Position numbers and translations under genes: made by a program | Notes under the pieces: model-generated | Databases searched by the model: none | What the model saw: the letters and a program-made list of their open reading frames with translations, nothing else | Told to the model about the DNA's origin: nothing | Source of the DNA: RGDT01 sp964630925 | Lineage (GTDB): Bacteria > Planctomycetota > Planctomycetia > Gemmatales > Gemmataceae | Direction of reading: 5' to 3' | Length of the DNA stretch: 64,000 bases | Assembly (NCBI GenBank): GCA_964630925.1 | Contig: CAZVZK010000012.1 | Coordinates: 49,387 to 113,386, forward strand | Shown: positions 1-7,683 of the stretch, piece by piece | Layout of the letters: each line of letters starts with the position of its first letter | Position numbering within the stretch: position 1 is the stretch's first letter

Positions 1-167
1 GCGGGCGTGGCCTTGCGGGCGAGCCGGCGGCCGCGCGCCGGCGAGTGCAGGTGGATCGGCGTGTCGGCCTCGGGCGCCGCGTCGCCGGGCGGGGGTGTGT
101 CGTGGGCGTCGCGGATCTCGTCGCCGTCGTGGTCGTCGTGGCCGGTGTCGTCGCGGATCTTGGACAT
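1..167 (-). CDS. Hypothetical protein, 5' end only (runs off the window)
   Basis: An open frame on the minus strand starts at ATG 165-167 and continues to the window edge (about 55 codons, no stop). The start is preceded by a purine-rich GAGGGGA, a plausible ribosome-binding site. The visible N-terminus (MSKIRDDTGHDDHDGDE) is rich in Asp and His, then becomes Pro/Ala-rich and ends Arg-rich. Third codon positions are almost all G or C, as in the surrounding real genes. No family is recognisable. It is divergent from the HTH gene at 268. Confidence 0.45.
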   Translation of the reverse strand, partial: MSKIRDDTGHDDHDGDEIRDAHDTPPPGDAAPEADTPIHLHSPARGRRLARKATP

Positions 168-267
168 GGCAATTCCCCTCGCGGCATCGCCGCATTCGGG
201 GAGGCCGTTTCCTCCGCCCATTCTCGTCATTACTTTGACAGGGATTACCGGCGGTAGCACAGGCGTC

Positions 268-741
268 ATGGGCTCGCTCGCCCCCGTGCTGGAGGCCCTG
301 CGCTCGCACCGCGCGCCCGAGGACTTCTCGGCCCGGCACTCCTGGGTGAAGGAGGACTTCGAGCGGTCCTTCTTCAGGAAACGGGAGCGGCTCAAGGTGA
401 CGCTCGTCGAGACGGTGGACGACCTGCCGACCTGGTCCGCCTGCGAGCCCGACGGCGATGGCGACGTGATGTTCCGCGACCTGCTGGCCTTCTTCGACCA
501 GAGGAGCCGGCACCTGCTGCTGGCCATGCGCCACGGCAAGACGGTGTCGGAGATCGCGAGGGGCCTGGGCCACAAGGGCCACGCCGCCGTGGCCAGGCGC
601 GTCCAGGCCGTGAAGGGGCGATGGGGAGGCTGCTCGGCGAGCCGCCAACGGGGGGATGATCGTGGCCCCGCCCCGCCGTGGAGAGCCACGTGCCCCGTGC
701 CTGCCCTGCTGACCTGGGCGCGAGGCACCGCGCTGGGGTAG
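268..741 (+). CDS. Small helix-turn-helix regulatory protein (sigma-70 region 4-like)
   Basis: About 157 residues. The first 120 look like a short DNA-binding protein family I associate with planctomycetes: an N-terminal helical part (LRSHRAPEDFSARHSW), a central KVTLVETVDD segment, and a helix-turn-helix around residues 88-115 (LLLAMRHGKTVSEIARGLGH...AVARRVQAVK) resembling region 4 of sigma factors. I start at ATG 268 because the open frame upstream of it is low-complexity and overlaps a divergent gene. The last 40 residues (GGCSASRQRGDD onward) do not look like the family. Another frame at the GGGG run near 617 reads a more natural ending (GRLLGEPPTGG, stop), so a small C-terminal frameshift is possible. 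DNA binding is inferred. Confidence 0.55.
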   Translation: MGSLAPVLEALRSHRAPEDFSARHSWVKEDFERSFFRKRERLKVTLVETVDDLPTWSACEPDGDGDVMFRDLLAFFDQRSRHLLLAMRHGKTVSEIARGLGHKGHAAVARRVQAVKGRWGGCSASRQRGDDRGPAPPWRATCPVPALLTWARGTALG

Positions 742-787
742 CGTGTTGGAAGGGGCCCAGCCGCCTCGACCAACCACGGAGGCCGAC

Positions 788-910
788 ATGGCCGAACCGG
801 ACGACAACGAGGACTTCAGCGGGAGGCTCATCGCCTCCTACCGCGCCCACGAGTCACGCTCGGTGGGAAAGCACGGGATGCGTCGCCCCGCGCCGGCAAG
901 AACACGATGA
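788..910 (+). CDS. Small hypothetical ORF, possibly a gene remnant
   Basis: A 40-codon ORF beginning MAEPDDNEDFSGRLIASYRAHE, with GGAGG nine bases before the ATG. The first 22 residues have the look of a real N-terminus (acidic, then an amphipathic helix), but the rest is Arg/Pro-rich and unlike coding sequence. It may be the surviving 5' end of a decayed gene. The following 90 bases have falling GC content and no ORF I would defend. Confidence 0.25.
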   Translation: MAEPDDNEDFSGRLIASYRAHESRSVGKHGMRRPAPARTR

Positions 911-1006
911 GGGTGGACAACTTCGCCGACGAGGTGCAACCCCTGAGTCTCTGCCAAGCGCCGGTCGAAGTTCTGCGGCACCGACTACCCAGATGCCCCA
1001 CAGGCG

Positions 1007-2155
1007 CTATTTCCCGATAGCAACACTAAACACAAGGATATGGTCAGGATCTGCGGCGTCAGTCGAATCGTTCCTAGAAACGATCAACGTTTTCCCACTT
1101 TGAGTTACAATCATTTTTCCTGGCAATGCATTATTGAAGCATGTTTTTTTGAGACAGACATTGCCAGTATGAAGGTCTGTCACTGTGACCAGCCCTTCTT
1201 TGGCCGGGCCGGGGTTGGTCCCGGCAGAGAAGCCCCAACGGCCATCCAGGCTAAAGGCAGCCGCGCGTGCCCCTGTGATCTGGAGGCCGAAACCCGCGAC
1301 TGCTTTCCCTGATCGTGTGTCAAATAGGGTGACACCGCGAGGGGGCACCTTGTGCTTTCCAACAGTAAGGGACTCATGTGGCTGCTTGATGATGCCCGCG
1401 AGGTATCGACTATTCGGGGCGAATAGCGCGTCAACGTAGTAGAAGCCTGGCTCAATATCCGGGTCTTTAAGACCAGCATCTATTGACCACTGCTTTTTCC
1501 ACGATTTACACTCCCACATGTGGATGACAGCACTGCTCAGTACGACCGCGTAGTGCTGGCCGCACGGCGAGAAGCAAGCCGCCCAGACCTCCGAGTCTTT
1601 CCCGCCCGGTACGGCAAGCGTGCAGTGTGGACTCCACGACTTCGTTTCCCACACGTGGACCTTGCCGAGGGAACTGCCGACCGCGATGAACCGACCGTCT
1701 GGGGAGTACGCCAGCGTCCTTGCTTCACGAGGTGCCTCCAAGGTCCGAACGGCTTTCAAAGTCCGACGACTCCACACAGTCACGACCCCATCTAGCGCGA
1801 CCGTGATGACGGTTTTCCCGTCCGGGGCGAAAACGACAGAGACGATGGGCGGGGAGTTCTTCTTCCAGAGGATTTCGCCCGATTTCTTCCCCGATTTGAG
1901 GTCCCAAAACCGCAAGGCTGGGGACACCTCTTCGTCATTCCCGCGCAGATAGCCAAGCGTGGCAACGGTACTTGAGTCAGGCGAGGCGGCCAGTTTAACT
2001 GCCTCAAGGCCGTGCTCGATCCGGTGCAACAAGGTCAACTCCGGCTTTGGGGGAGGCATGAGGCCCGCAGGGGGGCCAGCGCCGCCTGCCGTGGCACACA
2101 CCAGCAAGAACGGTCCCAGCATGTTGCGGTCGGATTGGACTGAGAAAGCAAGCAT
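1007..2155 (-). CDS. WD40-repeat beta-propeller protein, probably exported
   Basis: About 382 residues of WD40-like repeats. Recurrent blade motifs are visible: FAPDGKTVITVALDGVVTVW, YSPDGRFIAVGSSLGKVHVW, FSPCGQHYAVVLSSAVIHMW, FSLDGRWGFSAG. The protein probably forms one propeller and serves as a scaffold; no catalytic motif is seen. The ATG at 2155 follows GAGGGGG; a second ATG at 2122 would give a hydrophobic start (MLGPFLLVCATAGGAG) resembling a signal peptide. A longer start at 2221 would run into the small gene at 2203-2430 and is rejected. Base composition is clearly less GC-rich, with more A/T-ending codons than neighbours, suggesting a different history. Confidence 0.7.
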   Translation of the reverse strand: MLAFSVQSDRNMLGPFLLVCATAGGAGPPAGLMPPPKPELTLLHRIEHGLEAVKLAASPDSSTVATLGYLRGNDEEVSPALRFWDLKSGKKSGEILWKKNSPPIVSVVFAPDGKTVITVALDGVVTVWSRRTLKAVRTLEAPREARTLAYSPDGRFIAVGSSLGKVHVWETKSWSPHCTLAVPGGKDSEVWAACFSPCGQHYAVVLSSAVIHMWECKSWKKQWSIDAGLKDPDIEPGFYYVDALFAPNSRYLAGIIKQPHESLTVGKHKVPPRGVTLFDTRSGKAVAGFGLQITGARAAAFSLDGRWGFSAGTNPGPAKEGLVTVTDLHTGNVCLKKTCFNNALPGKMIVTQSGKTLIVSRNDSTDAADPDHILVFSVAIGK

Positions 2156-2202
2156 GACCCCCTCATTTCGGCATTCTGCCTGGCGGTGATCGACTGTCCT
2201 CA

Positions 2203-2430
2203 TTACTTCGGGACAGCCCACTTCGGAGCGGACACGTCCTTCCGGTGGTTACCCGTGTAGTCAACCTTGCCAGTAATCGTGAATTGGAACGGCTCCATCC
2301 TCCCGTTGTCTGAGACGTAGTCGGTCTTCCGGGTCATCCCCATCCCTTCAAACCACAGCGTACTCCTGTGCTGCCTGCGGAATCCCTGCCACTCCTGGGC
2401 TGGGAAACTGTGGAGGAAATCGCCCCCCAT
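2203..2430 (-). CDS. Small hypothetical protein (75 aa)
   Basis: Reads MGGDFLHSFPAQEWQGFRRQ and continues through an aromatic-rich middle (STLWFEGMGMTRKTDY) to a beta-rich end (FQFTITGKVDYTGNHRKD). The composition is that of a folded domain, not random GC-rich sequence. It lies 47 bp upstream of the WD40 gene on the same strand and shares its lower GC content, so the two may be co-transcribed. I recognise no family; it could be a stand-alone small protein or the C-terminal fragment of a longer one, since the frame stays open upstream but becomes low-complexity. Confidence 0.45.
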   Translation of the reverse strand: MGGDFLHSFPAQEWQGFRRQHRSTLWFEGMGMTRKTDYVSDNGRMEPFQFTITGKVDYTGNHRKDVSAPKWAVPK

Positions 2431-3091
2431 CCGCGCATGATAGCGGGGCGGAGACCGGCCCACAACCCCCGCGAGTGTGGCGGCGAGGCCGGCCCCGGGC
2501 GCACCCCGGCGTCGGCGGGCGCGGCCAAGCCCACCCCGTGGCGGCGCGGGCCCTGTCCCTGGCGAGTTGGCGGGAGAGGGCGTCCCGGGGGACGCCGGTG
2601 AAGCGGCCCGTCGCGCGGACGCCGCGTATGTGCCGGCCATTTGCACTCACGGGAGGGGCGTGAGCGTGCAGCGAGTGGGAGACACGGCGGGCTCACGCCG
2701 CGCCGCTCGCCCGGGGGTCATGCCCTCCTCGGGTGAAGGTCGAAGCACCAGAGTATCACACCATACGGGGCGGGCGATTCACAGAGCAGTTTGGGTGTCA
2801 ATGAGCGCGGGCGCTGATTGTCCCCGACATTCCCTCACCGCCGGCGGACGCCGAAGGACTCGCTCTCCGTGGTGAGCATGTGAGCGGGTGAGCAGGTGAC
2901 TCGCGCACTCGTAGACGATCCGCGACACGGTGCGTCGATCAACGCCAGAGTCACCTGCGCATTCGGGAGGGAAGTGAGCAGGTGACTCCCAGAAGTGGCC
3001 AGGTGACTCAGTGTCCAGGACTTGCATTTCAGGGGTGTGTGGGGGGGGGTGAAATGCAATGCAATGGCCCGGCCGCCGCCATCCCGGCGTC
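2431..3091. other. Gene-poor interval of about 660 bp
   Basis: No convincing gene in either strand. The left part (2431-2760) is GC-rich with only Arg/Pro/Ala-rich frames. The right part (2870-3010) has lower GC and holds the GCAGGTGACTC repeat cluster listed separately. A G-run (GTGTGTGGGGGGGGGGTG) lies near 3035-3050, just downstream of the stop of the GT2 gene. Confidence 0.5.
2892..3009. repeat. Cluster of four 11-bp GCAGGTGACTC repeats, one inverted
   Basis: Exact GCAGGTGACTC occurs at 2892-2902 and 2978-2988; its exact reverse complement GAGTCACCTGC is at 2948-2958; a 10/11 copy (CCAGGTGACTC) is at 2999-3009. The inverted copy and the third copy form a hairpin with an 11-bp stem. TGAGC steps at 2873-2893 extend the pattern to the left. 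The cluster lies downstream of the GT2 gene and may be a small mobile repeat or a protein-binding array. No function is known to me. Confidence 0.6.
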
Positions 3092-3955
3092 CTACCCGCC
3101 CTCCGCCACGGCGGCCGGCGCCGGCAGCACCGCGGGGCCGAAGTCGGGGTTGTTCGCCACGCGCATGGCGTCGGCGTACAGGGCCGCGTAGTCGCCGCGG
3201 TATGCCGGCGGCTTGACCGGCAGGGGCACCTGCTCGCCGGCCAGCATGTGGCCGAGGAAGTTGGACTTCGCCAGCAGCTCCGCGTGGGCGAACGCCGAGT
3301 CCGACTGGATGATGATGCGCGGGAGGATGTCGCGGCGCAGCAGGCGGTAGGGGCAGGTCGGGTCGGCGTAGCGCAGGCCGAACACCCACCACATCCACTG
3401 CCCGGCGGCGTGCCGCCAGAAGCCCAGCCAGCCGGGCAGGGGCCGGGCCTCGTAGCTGAACACCAGCCAGCAGAAGGACCGCCACAGCCAGCCGAGCGTG
3501 CGCAGCGTCGGCGGGACCGGCTCGCCGGCGCGGCAGCCGGAGATCAGGTGGACGTGGTCGATCTCCAACCCCTCCTTGCCCTCCTCGCCGACGGGCACCT
3601 TGTGCGTGAGCATCGCCTCCAGGCCGTCGGGCGTGTACTCCGGGCGGAGGAGCGTGTAGAAGATCAGCGGCGTCTCCAGGGCCGCCAGCCCCGTCCGCAG
3701 CGCCGCCCCCTCGCCCCTGGCCGCCTCGTGGCGGATCACACGCAGGCGCGGGTGCCCGATGGCCTGTATCTTCTCCGCCGTCCCGTCGGCGCTGGCGTCG
3801 TCGACGACCAGGAGCTGCCACTCGCCGCCGCGCTTCTCCAGCCAATCCATCCAGCGGCGCGTGACGGCCTCGGCGTGGGCCGTGTCCTCACGGGCCAGGA
3901 GCAGCACGCCCAGGGGGGCGTCGTGGATCTTCGGCAGCTCGGGGGCCAGCGGCAT
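3092..3955 (-). CDS. Glycosyltransferase family 2 protein
   Basis: A 287-residue GT-A fold protein. The N-terminal strand LGVLLLA is followed by LLVVDDASADGTAEKI around residues 48-64, the canonical nucleotide-sugar binding DDxSxDxT motif. Later parts include an aromatic membrane-associating stretch (LGWLWRSFCWLVFSYEA) near residues 148-165. It should transfer a sugar from an activated donor to a lipid or polysaccharide acceptor at the inner membrane; donor and acceptor cannot be read from sequence. Its start lies 68 bp inside the 3' end of the upstream membrane glycosyltransferase gene, so the two are probably translationally coupled. With the ABC exporter they look like an envelope-glycolipid operon. 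Confidence 0.85.
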   Translation of the reverse strand: MPLAPELPKIHDAPLGVLLLAREDTAHAEAVTRRWMDWLEKRGGEWQLLVVDDASADGTAEKIQAIGHPRLRVIRHEAARGEGAALRTGLAALETPLIFYTLLRPEYTPDGLEAMLTHKVPVGEEGKEGLEIDHVHLISGCRAGEPVPPTLRTLGWLWRSFCWLVFSYEARPLPGWLGFWRHAAGQWMWWVFGLRYADPTCPYRLLRRDILPRIIIQSDSAFAHAELLAKSNFLGHMLAGEQVPLPVKPPAYRGDYAALYADAMRVANNPDFGPAVLPAPAAVAEGG

Positions 3956-5456
3956 GGTGGTTCGTGTCCCTGATCGCCCGCACGAGGAGCAGCGGCCTCT
4001 CGTGCCGCCCGCCCGCCAGCTCCGCCGTGCCGGATACCCGCTCCAGCCGGATACCCGGCATCTCGCGGACCGCGTCGGCGAGGGCCTGCGGCGGCAGCAC
4101 GACGAGCGTCGGCCCGATGCCGACGGCCTCGCGCAGCTCCCGCCATTCTACGAGCAGCGGCGATGGCCGGCCCACGCGGTACATCAGCGCGTGGGCCTCC
4201 GCACGGAAGAACACCACCTCCCCGCCCTCGCGGTGGATCACCCCCGCCAACGGCCGGTAATCACGGTACCCCCGCTCCGCCGGCAGGCGGACGTGCAGAT
4301 ACACGCCCCACGCCGCCACGGCGCCGGCCAGCGCCAGGCCGGCGCCCCACAGGACGAGGCGCGGGCGCGAGCGCATCCACCGCTCCAGCAGGCACCCCAC
4401 GAAGAGGGCCGCCCCCGGATACACCGGCAGGAGGTAGTCGGCCCGCTTGAACTTCGCGGCGCTCAACAGCAGGACGGCCCCGCACATCCACGCCAGCCCG
4501 GCGCGGGCGAGGCCGTCGCGCCACATCGGGCGCCACAACGCGGCCAGCAGCAGCGGGCTGAACGGCAGCAGGTACAGCATCAGATACGGGCCGTACAGCC
4601 ACCACACGTGCGCCCGCAGGCGCGACCCGCCCAGCCCGCGTGCCACGTTGTGCAGCCAGAAGAACTCCTCGGTGAACGCCCCGCCGGTCCGCAGGTGCAG
4701 CCAGGCGAACACCGGCACGGTGAGCGCCAGCACCAGCGGCACGCCCCACCAGAATCCGACCTCGCCCAGAACCCCCAGCCATGCACGCCCCTCCCACACC
4801 GCCGGCCAGCGGCCCTCGGCCAGCAGCAGGGCCGCCACGATGGAGGCGGGCAGGGCCAGGCCGATGGGCCCCTTGAGCAGCACCCCGGCGGCGCACGCAA
4901 GCCACGCCGCGATCAGCCACCCCCTCTCGCCGCGGAGCGCCAGGAGGAACGCCAGCCCGGCGGCCGTCGTCGTGAACGCCAGCGGCATGTCGATGCGGCC
5001 GATGCGTGCCAGCCAGGGGAAGTGGATCGACCCCACCAGCACCGCCGCCGCGAACACCCCCGCCCACGGCCTGCCGAGCCGCGCCCCGGCGAAGAGGACC
5101 AGCGCGACGACGCCCAGCCCGGCGAGCGCCGCCGGCAGGCGGACGGCCCACTCGGGGGGGCACCCGGCCCAGGCGAACAGCGCCGCCAGCCAGTAGTACA
5201 GCGGCGGCTTCTGGGTGTCGGCGCGGCCGTCGAACAGCCGCGGCACCCCGTCGCCCGAGGCCAGCAATCCGGCGACGTCCTGCGCCGCGCGGGCCTCGTG
5301 GCTGGAGTACAGCTCGCGCTCACCCAGGCCCGCGAGAAAGAGCCAGCCTGCCAGGAGGAGGAGTGCAGAGTGCAGAGTGCAGAGTGCAGAGCGGAAGAAG
5401 AAGTGTCGGGCGGGCGTCGGCTGTTCTTCTTTCACTCTGCACTCTGCACTCTGCAC
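3888..5456 (-). CDS. ArnT/PMT-like membrane glycosyltransferase (GT39/GT83 type)
   Basis: About 522 residues with ten or more hydrophobic segments. The first extracytoplasmic loop carries LGERELYSSHEARAAQ, matching the conserved acidic-His loop of lipid-linked sugar transferases (usually DExR), and GRADTQKPPLYYWLAA follows as in ArnT-like enzymes. It would use a polyprenyl-phosphate sugar to glycosylate lipid or protein outside the membrane. The N-terminal coding region lies in the heptamer palindrome at 5357-5469: residues such as SAECRV and SALCTLHSALL are translated repeat. The first ATG (5456) is in the right arm; a GTG a few codons later is equally possible. The first membrane helix starts right after the repeat, so some repeat-encoded residues must be translated. 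Confidence 0.8.
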   Translation of the reverse strand: MQSAECRVKEEQPTPARHFFFRSALCTLHSALLLLAGWLFLAGLGERELYSSHEARAAQDVAGLLASGDGVPRLFDGRADTQKPPLYYWLAALFAWAGCPPEWAVRLPAALAGLGVVALVLFAGARLGRPWAGVFAAAVLVGSIHFPWLARIGRIDMPLAFTTTAAGLAFLLALRGERGWLIAAWLACAAGVLLKGPIGLALPASIVAALLLAEGRWPAVWEGRAWLGVLGEVGFWWGVPLVLALTVPVFAWLHLRTGGAFTEEFFWLHNVARGLGGSRLRAHVWWLYGPYLMLYLLPFSPLLLAALWRPMWRDGLARAGLAWMCGAVLLLSAAKFKRADYLLPVYPGAALFVGCLLERWMRSRPRLVLWGAGLALAGAVAAWGVYLHVRLPAERGYRDYRPLAGVIHREGGEVVFFRAEAHALMYRVGRPSPLLVEWRELREAVGIGPTLVVLPPQALADAVREMPGIRLERVSGTAELAGGRHERPLLLVRAIRDTNHHAAGPRAAEDPRRPPGRAAPGP

Positions 5457-5469
5457 TCTGCACTCCTCC
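5357..5469. repeat. Long palindrome built from GTGCAGA heptamers
   Basis: The left arm (5357-5391) and the right arm (5435-5469) are perfect 35-bp inverted repeats, each holding four GTGCAGA units. The pairing continues with a few mismatches to about 5402/5424, leaving a 21-base loop. It fills the gap between the stop of the ABC exporter gene (5470) and the body of the glycosyltransferase gene. In RNA it would form a very stable hairpin, which could attenuate or process the transcript between the two genes. Confidence 0.85.
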
Positions 5470-7509
5470 CTAGGCCACCATCCGCTGGGAGTGCGCCTCG
5501 TGCAGGCGCTGGTACACCGCGCACGACGCCATCAGCTCCGAGTGCGTGCCGACGGCCACGATCCGGCCCTCGTCGAGGACGACGATGCGGTCGGCGATGG
5601 CCAACGTGTTCAGCCGGTGCGTGATGATGAACAGCGTCCGCCCCTGCTTGAACTCCTGCAGCGTGCGGTGGATGTCGAGGTCCTTCTCGGCGTCCGCCGC
5701 GCTGGTGAACTCGTCGAGGATGAGGATGCTCGGGGCACGCAGGAACGCCCGTGCCAGGGCGATGCGCTGCTTCTCGCCGCCCGACACGTCGCGGATCTGC
5801 CCGATCCGCGTCTGGTAGCCCTCCGGCAGCCCCATGATGAACTCATGGGCCATCGCCAGCTTGGCGGCCCGCTCCACCATCTCGGCCGTCGCGCCCCGCG
5901 ACCCGTAGGCGATGTTGTTGAAGACCGTGTCGTCGAACAGGATCGTGTCCTGCGTCACCAGGCACACCTCGCGGCGCAGCGACCGCAGGTTCACCTTGCG
6001 CAGATCCTGCCCCCCGACCAGCACGCTCCCGTGGTCGGGGTCCGCGAACCGAGGCAGCAGGCTGACGAGCGTCGATTTCCCGCAGCCGTTCGGCCCCACC
6101 AGCGCGATGGTCTCGCCGGCCCGCACCGCGAGGTTGATGTTCGACAGGGTGGACTTGCCCGGCTCGTAGGAGAAGCACACGTCGCGGAACTCGACGTACG
6201 CCCGCGCCGGCGACGCCTGCGGCACCGGGCGCGGCACCGGCGGGCCGTCCGGGTTGGCCGTCACCTTCGGCGTGACGTCGAGGGCCGCGAACACCCGGTC
6301 ACTCGCCGCGAACGCCGACTGCAGCCGCGTGAACACGCTCGACAGCTTGCGCACCGGGTCGGCCGTCGCGGCCAGGAGGATGTAGAGCTGGAGGAGGGTC
6401 TCCGGCTCCATCGGCTGGCTGGTGAGCGGGACGCCGAACAGGCTGGTCTTCCGCGTCAGCACCAGCCACGACCCGGCGAGGAGGGCGAGGGCGACGGCGG
6501 TCAGCCCGAGGATCTCGATGATCGGGTCGCAGAACGCCTCGATGAACGCGACGCGGGCCGCCCGTTCGTGGTAGTCGCGCGTGGCCTCGGCGAAGCGGCG
6601 GCGCTCGCGCGCCTCCATCGTGAACAGCTTGACGGCGCGGATGCCCTGGAACGCCTCCTGGAGGATCTTGTACAGGCTGGACATCTGCTCGAGCACACGC
6701 CGCGTCGCCTTCTTCATCACCTTGCTGACGCGGTGCAGGACGAGGACGGCGACCGGCACGAGGATGAGGAACAGCAGCGTGAGCTGCCAGGAGATGAAGC
6801 AGGCCAGGGCGACGCAGGAGACGATGCGGAGCGGCTCGGCGACGATCTTGCCGAACAGGATCTTGAGGCCGACGCCGACCGCCTCGATGTCGTTGGTGAA
6901 GCGGGCCATCAGCTCGGTGGTGCCCTTCTCGCGGAACTGCCCGACGTCGTAGTGGATGGCCTGGCGGAAGAAGCGGTTCCGCAGGTCGCGGATGGAGCAG
7001 TTGACGATGGTCCCGACCAGCGACTCCTGGATGAACTCGAAGAAGCACTTGAGGACGAACCCGCCCAGCATGATGCCCACGATGAACGCCAGGGCCGAGA
7101 ACGCCTCGTCGGGCAGGAAGGCCACGATGTAGCCCTTGGCGACCTGGAGCCAGTACTGCCGGTGCCGGGCGGCGGCGAGCTTGCTCTCCTTGCCGGCGAG
7201 CTGCCCGGCCACGTCCGCCTGCTGCTGCTGCACCTTCTTGTCGTGCGGGAGTTTGGCGAGGGCCTGGAGCCTGGCCTCCAGCTTATCGACCTCTGTCTGA
7301 TACCGCTCGGCGTCCTGGTCGGCGAGTGACTTCGCGCCCTCCACCCACTTGTGCAGGCTCTCCCCCGTGTGCAGCATCTTGAGCACGGGGTAGATGGACG
7401 TGAAGTTCGCCCCCCACAGGAACGCCGCCGCCAGGGCGCACAGCATGGAGATCAGCAGGCGCCAGCGGTACGGCCAGGCGTGCTGGAGGGCGCGCAGGAA
7501 GTTCTTCAT
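5470..7509 (-). CDS. MsbA-like ABC exporter (fused membrane and ATPase domains)
   Basis: A 679-residue half-transporter with an N-terminal six-helix exporter domain and a C-terminal ATPase. Visible ATPase motifs: Walker A GPNGCGKST near residue 470, signature SGGEKQR near 578, Walker B ILILDEFTS near 598 and switch His in ITHR near 632. It is longer than typical MsbA (about 580): a charged coiled-coil-like insert (residues about 50-120; QTEVDKLEARLQAL, QQQADVAGQLAGKES) separates the first two membrane helices. It should act as a homodimer, flipping a lipid or lipid-linked glycan. The two glycosyltransferases downstream on the same strand support an envelope role. Substrate is inferred. Confidence 0.88.
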   Translation of the reverse strand: MKNFLRALQHAWPYRWRLLISMLCALAAAFLWGANFTSIYPVLKMLHTGESLHKWVEGAKSLADQDAERYQTEVDKLEARLQALAKLPHDKKVQQQQADVAGQLAGKESKLAAARHRQYWLQVAKGYIVAFLPDEAFSALAFIVGIMLGGFVLKCFFEFIQESLVGTIVNCSIRDLRNRFFRQAIHYDVGQFREKGTTELMARFTNDIEAVGVGLKILFGKIVAEPLRIVSCVALACFISWQLTLLFLILVPVAVLVLHRVSKVMKKATRRVLEQMSSLYKILQEAFQGIRAVKLFTMEARERRRFAEATRDYHERAARVAFIEAFCDPIIEILGLTAVALALLAGSWLVLTRKTSLFGVPLTSQPMEPETLLQLYILLAATADPVRKLSSVFTRLQSAFAASDRVFAALDVTPKVTANPDGPPVPRPVPQASPARAYVEFRDVCFSYEPGKSTLSNINLAVRAGETIALVGPNGCGKSTLVSLLPRFADPDHGSVLVGGQDLRKVNLRSLRREVCLVTQDTILFDDTVFNNIAYGSRGATAEMVERAAKLAMAHEFIMGLPEGYQTRIGQIRDVSGGEKQRIALARAFLRAPSILILDEFTSAADAEKDLDIHRTLQEFKQGRTLFIITHRLNTLAIADRIVVLDEGRIVAVGTHSELMASCAVYQRLHEAHSQRMVA

Positions 7510-7683
7510 GAGCGTGGTTGGCTCGCGGAGGCCCTAAAGACGGGGTCGGCGGGGGCACGTCAAGCAGCGTGGCGGTTGTAACACGCCCCGCCGCGCCGCG
7601 GCAAGCCCAACGCGCCACTCCGCCTCACGCCGACGCCCTCCCAGTGCCGATGACGGCTGTTGGCAACCTGGGGGGATCAGGCG

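Noticed and set aside
2995..3050. Intrinsic terminator at the G-run
   Set aside because: No stable stem next to a T-run can be drawn in the direction of the GT2 gene.
5357..5469. CRISPR array
   Set aside because: Units are heptamers without spacers and are arranged as a palindrome; no cas gene is in the window.
3759..5624. Long plus-strand open frame over the glycosyltransferase genes
   Set aside because: Arg/Gln/Pro/Ala-rich composition without domains, opposite to two genes with clear family motifs; a GC-driven shadow.
5215..7329. 704-codon plus-strand frame across the ABC exporter
   Set aside because: Antisense to a gene with complete ABC motifs; the frame is Arg/Asp/Leu-rich shadow sequence.
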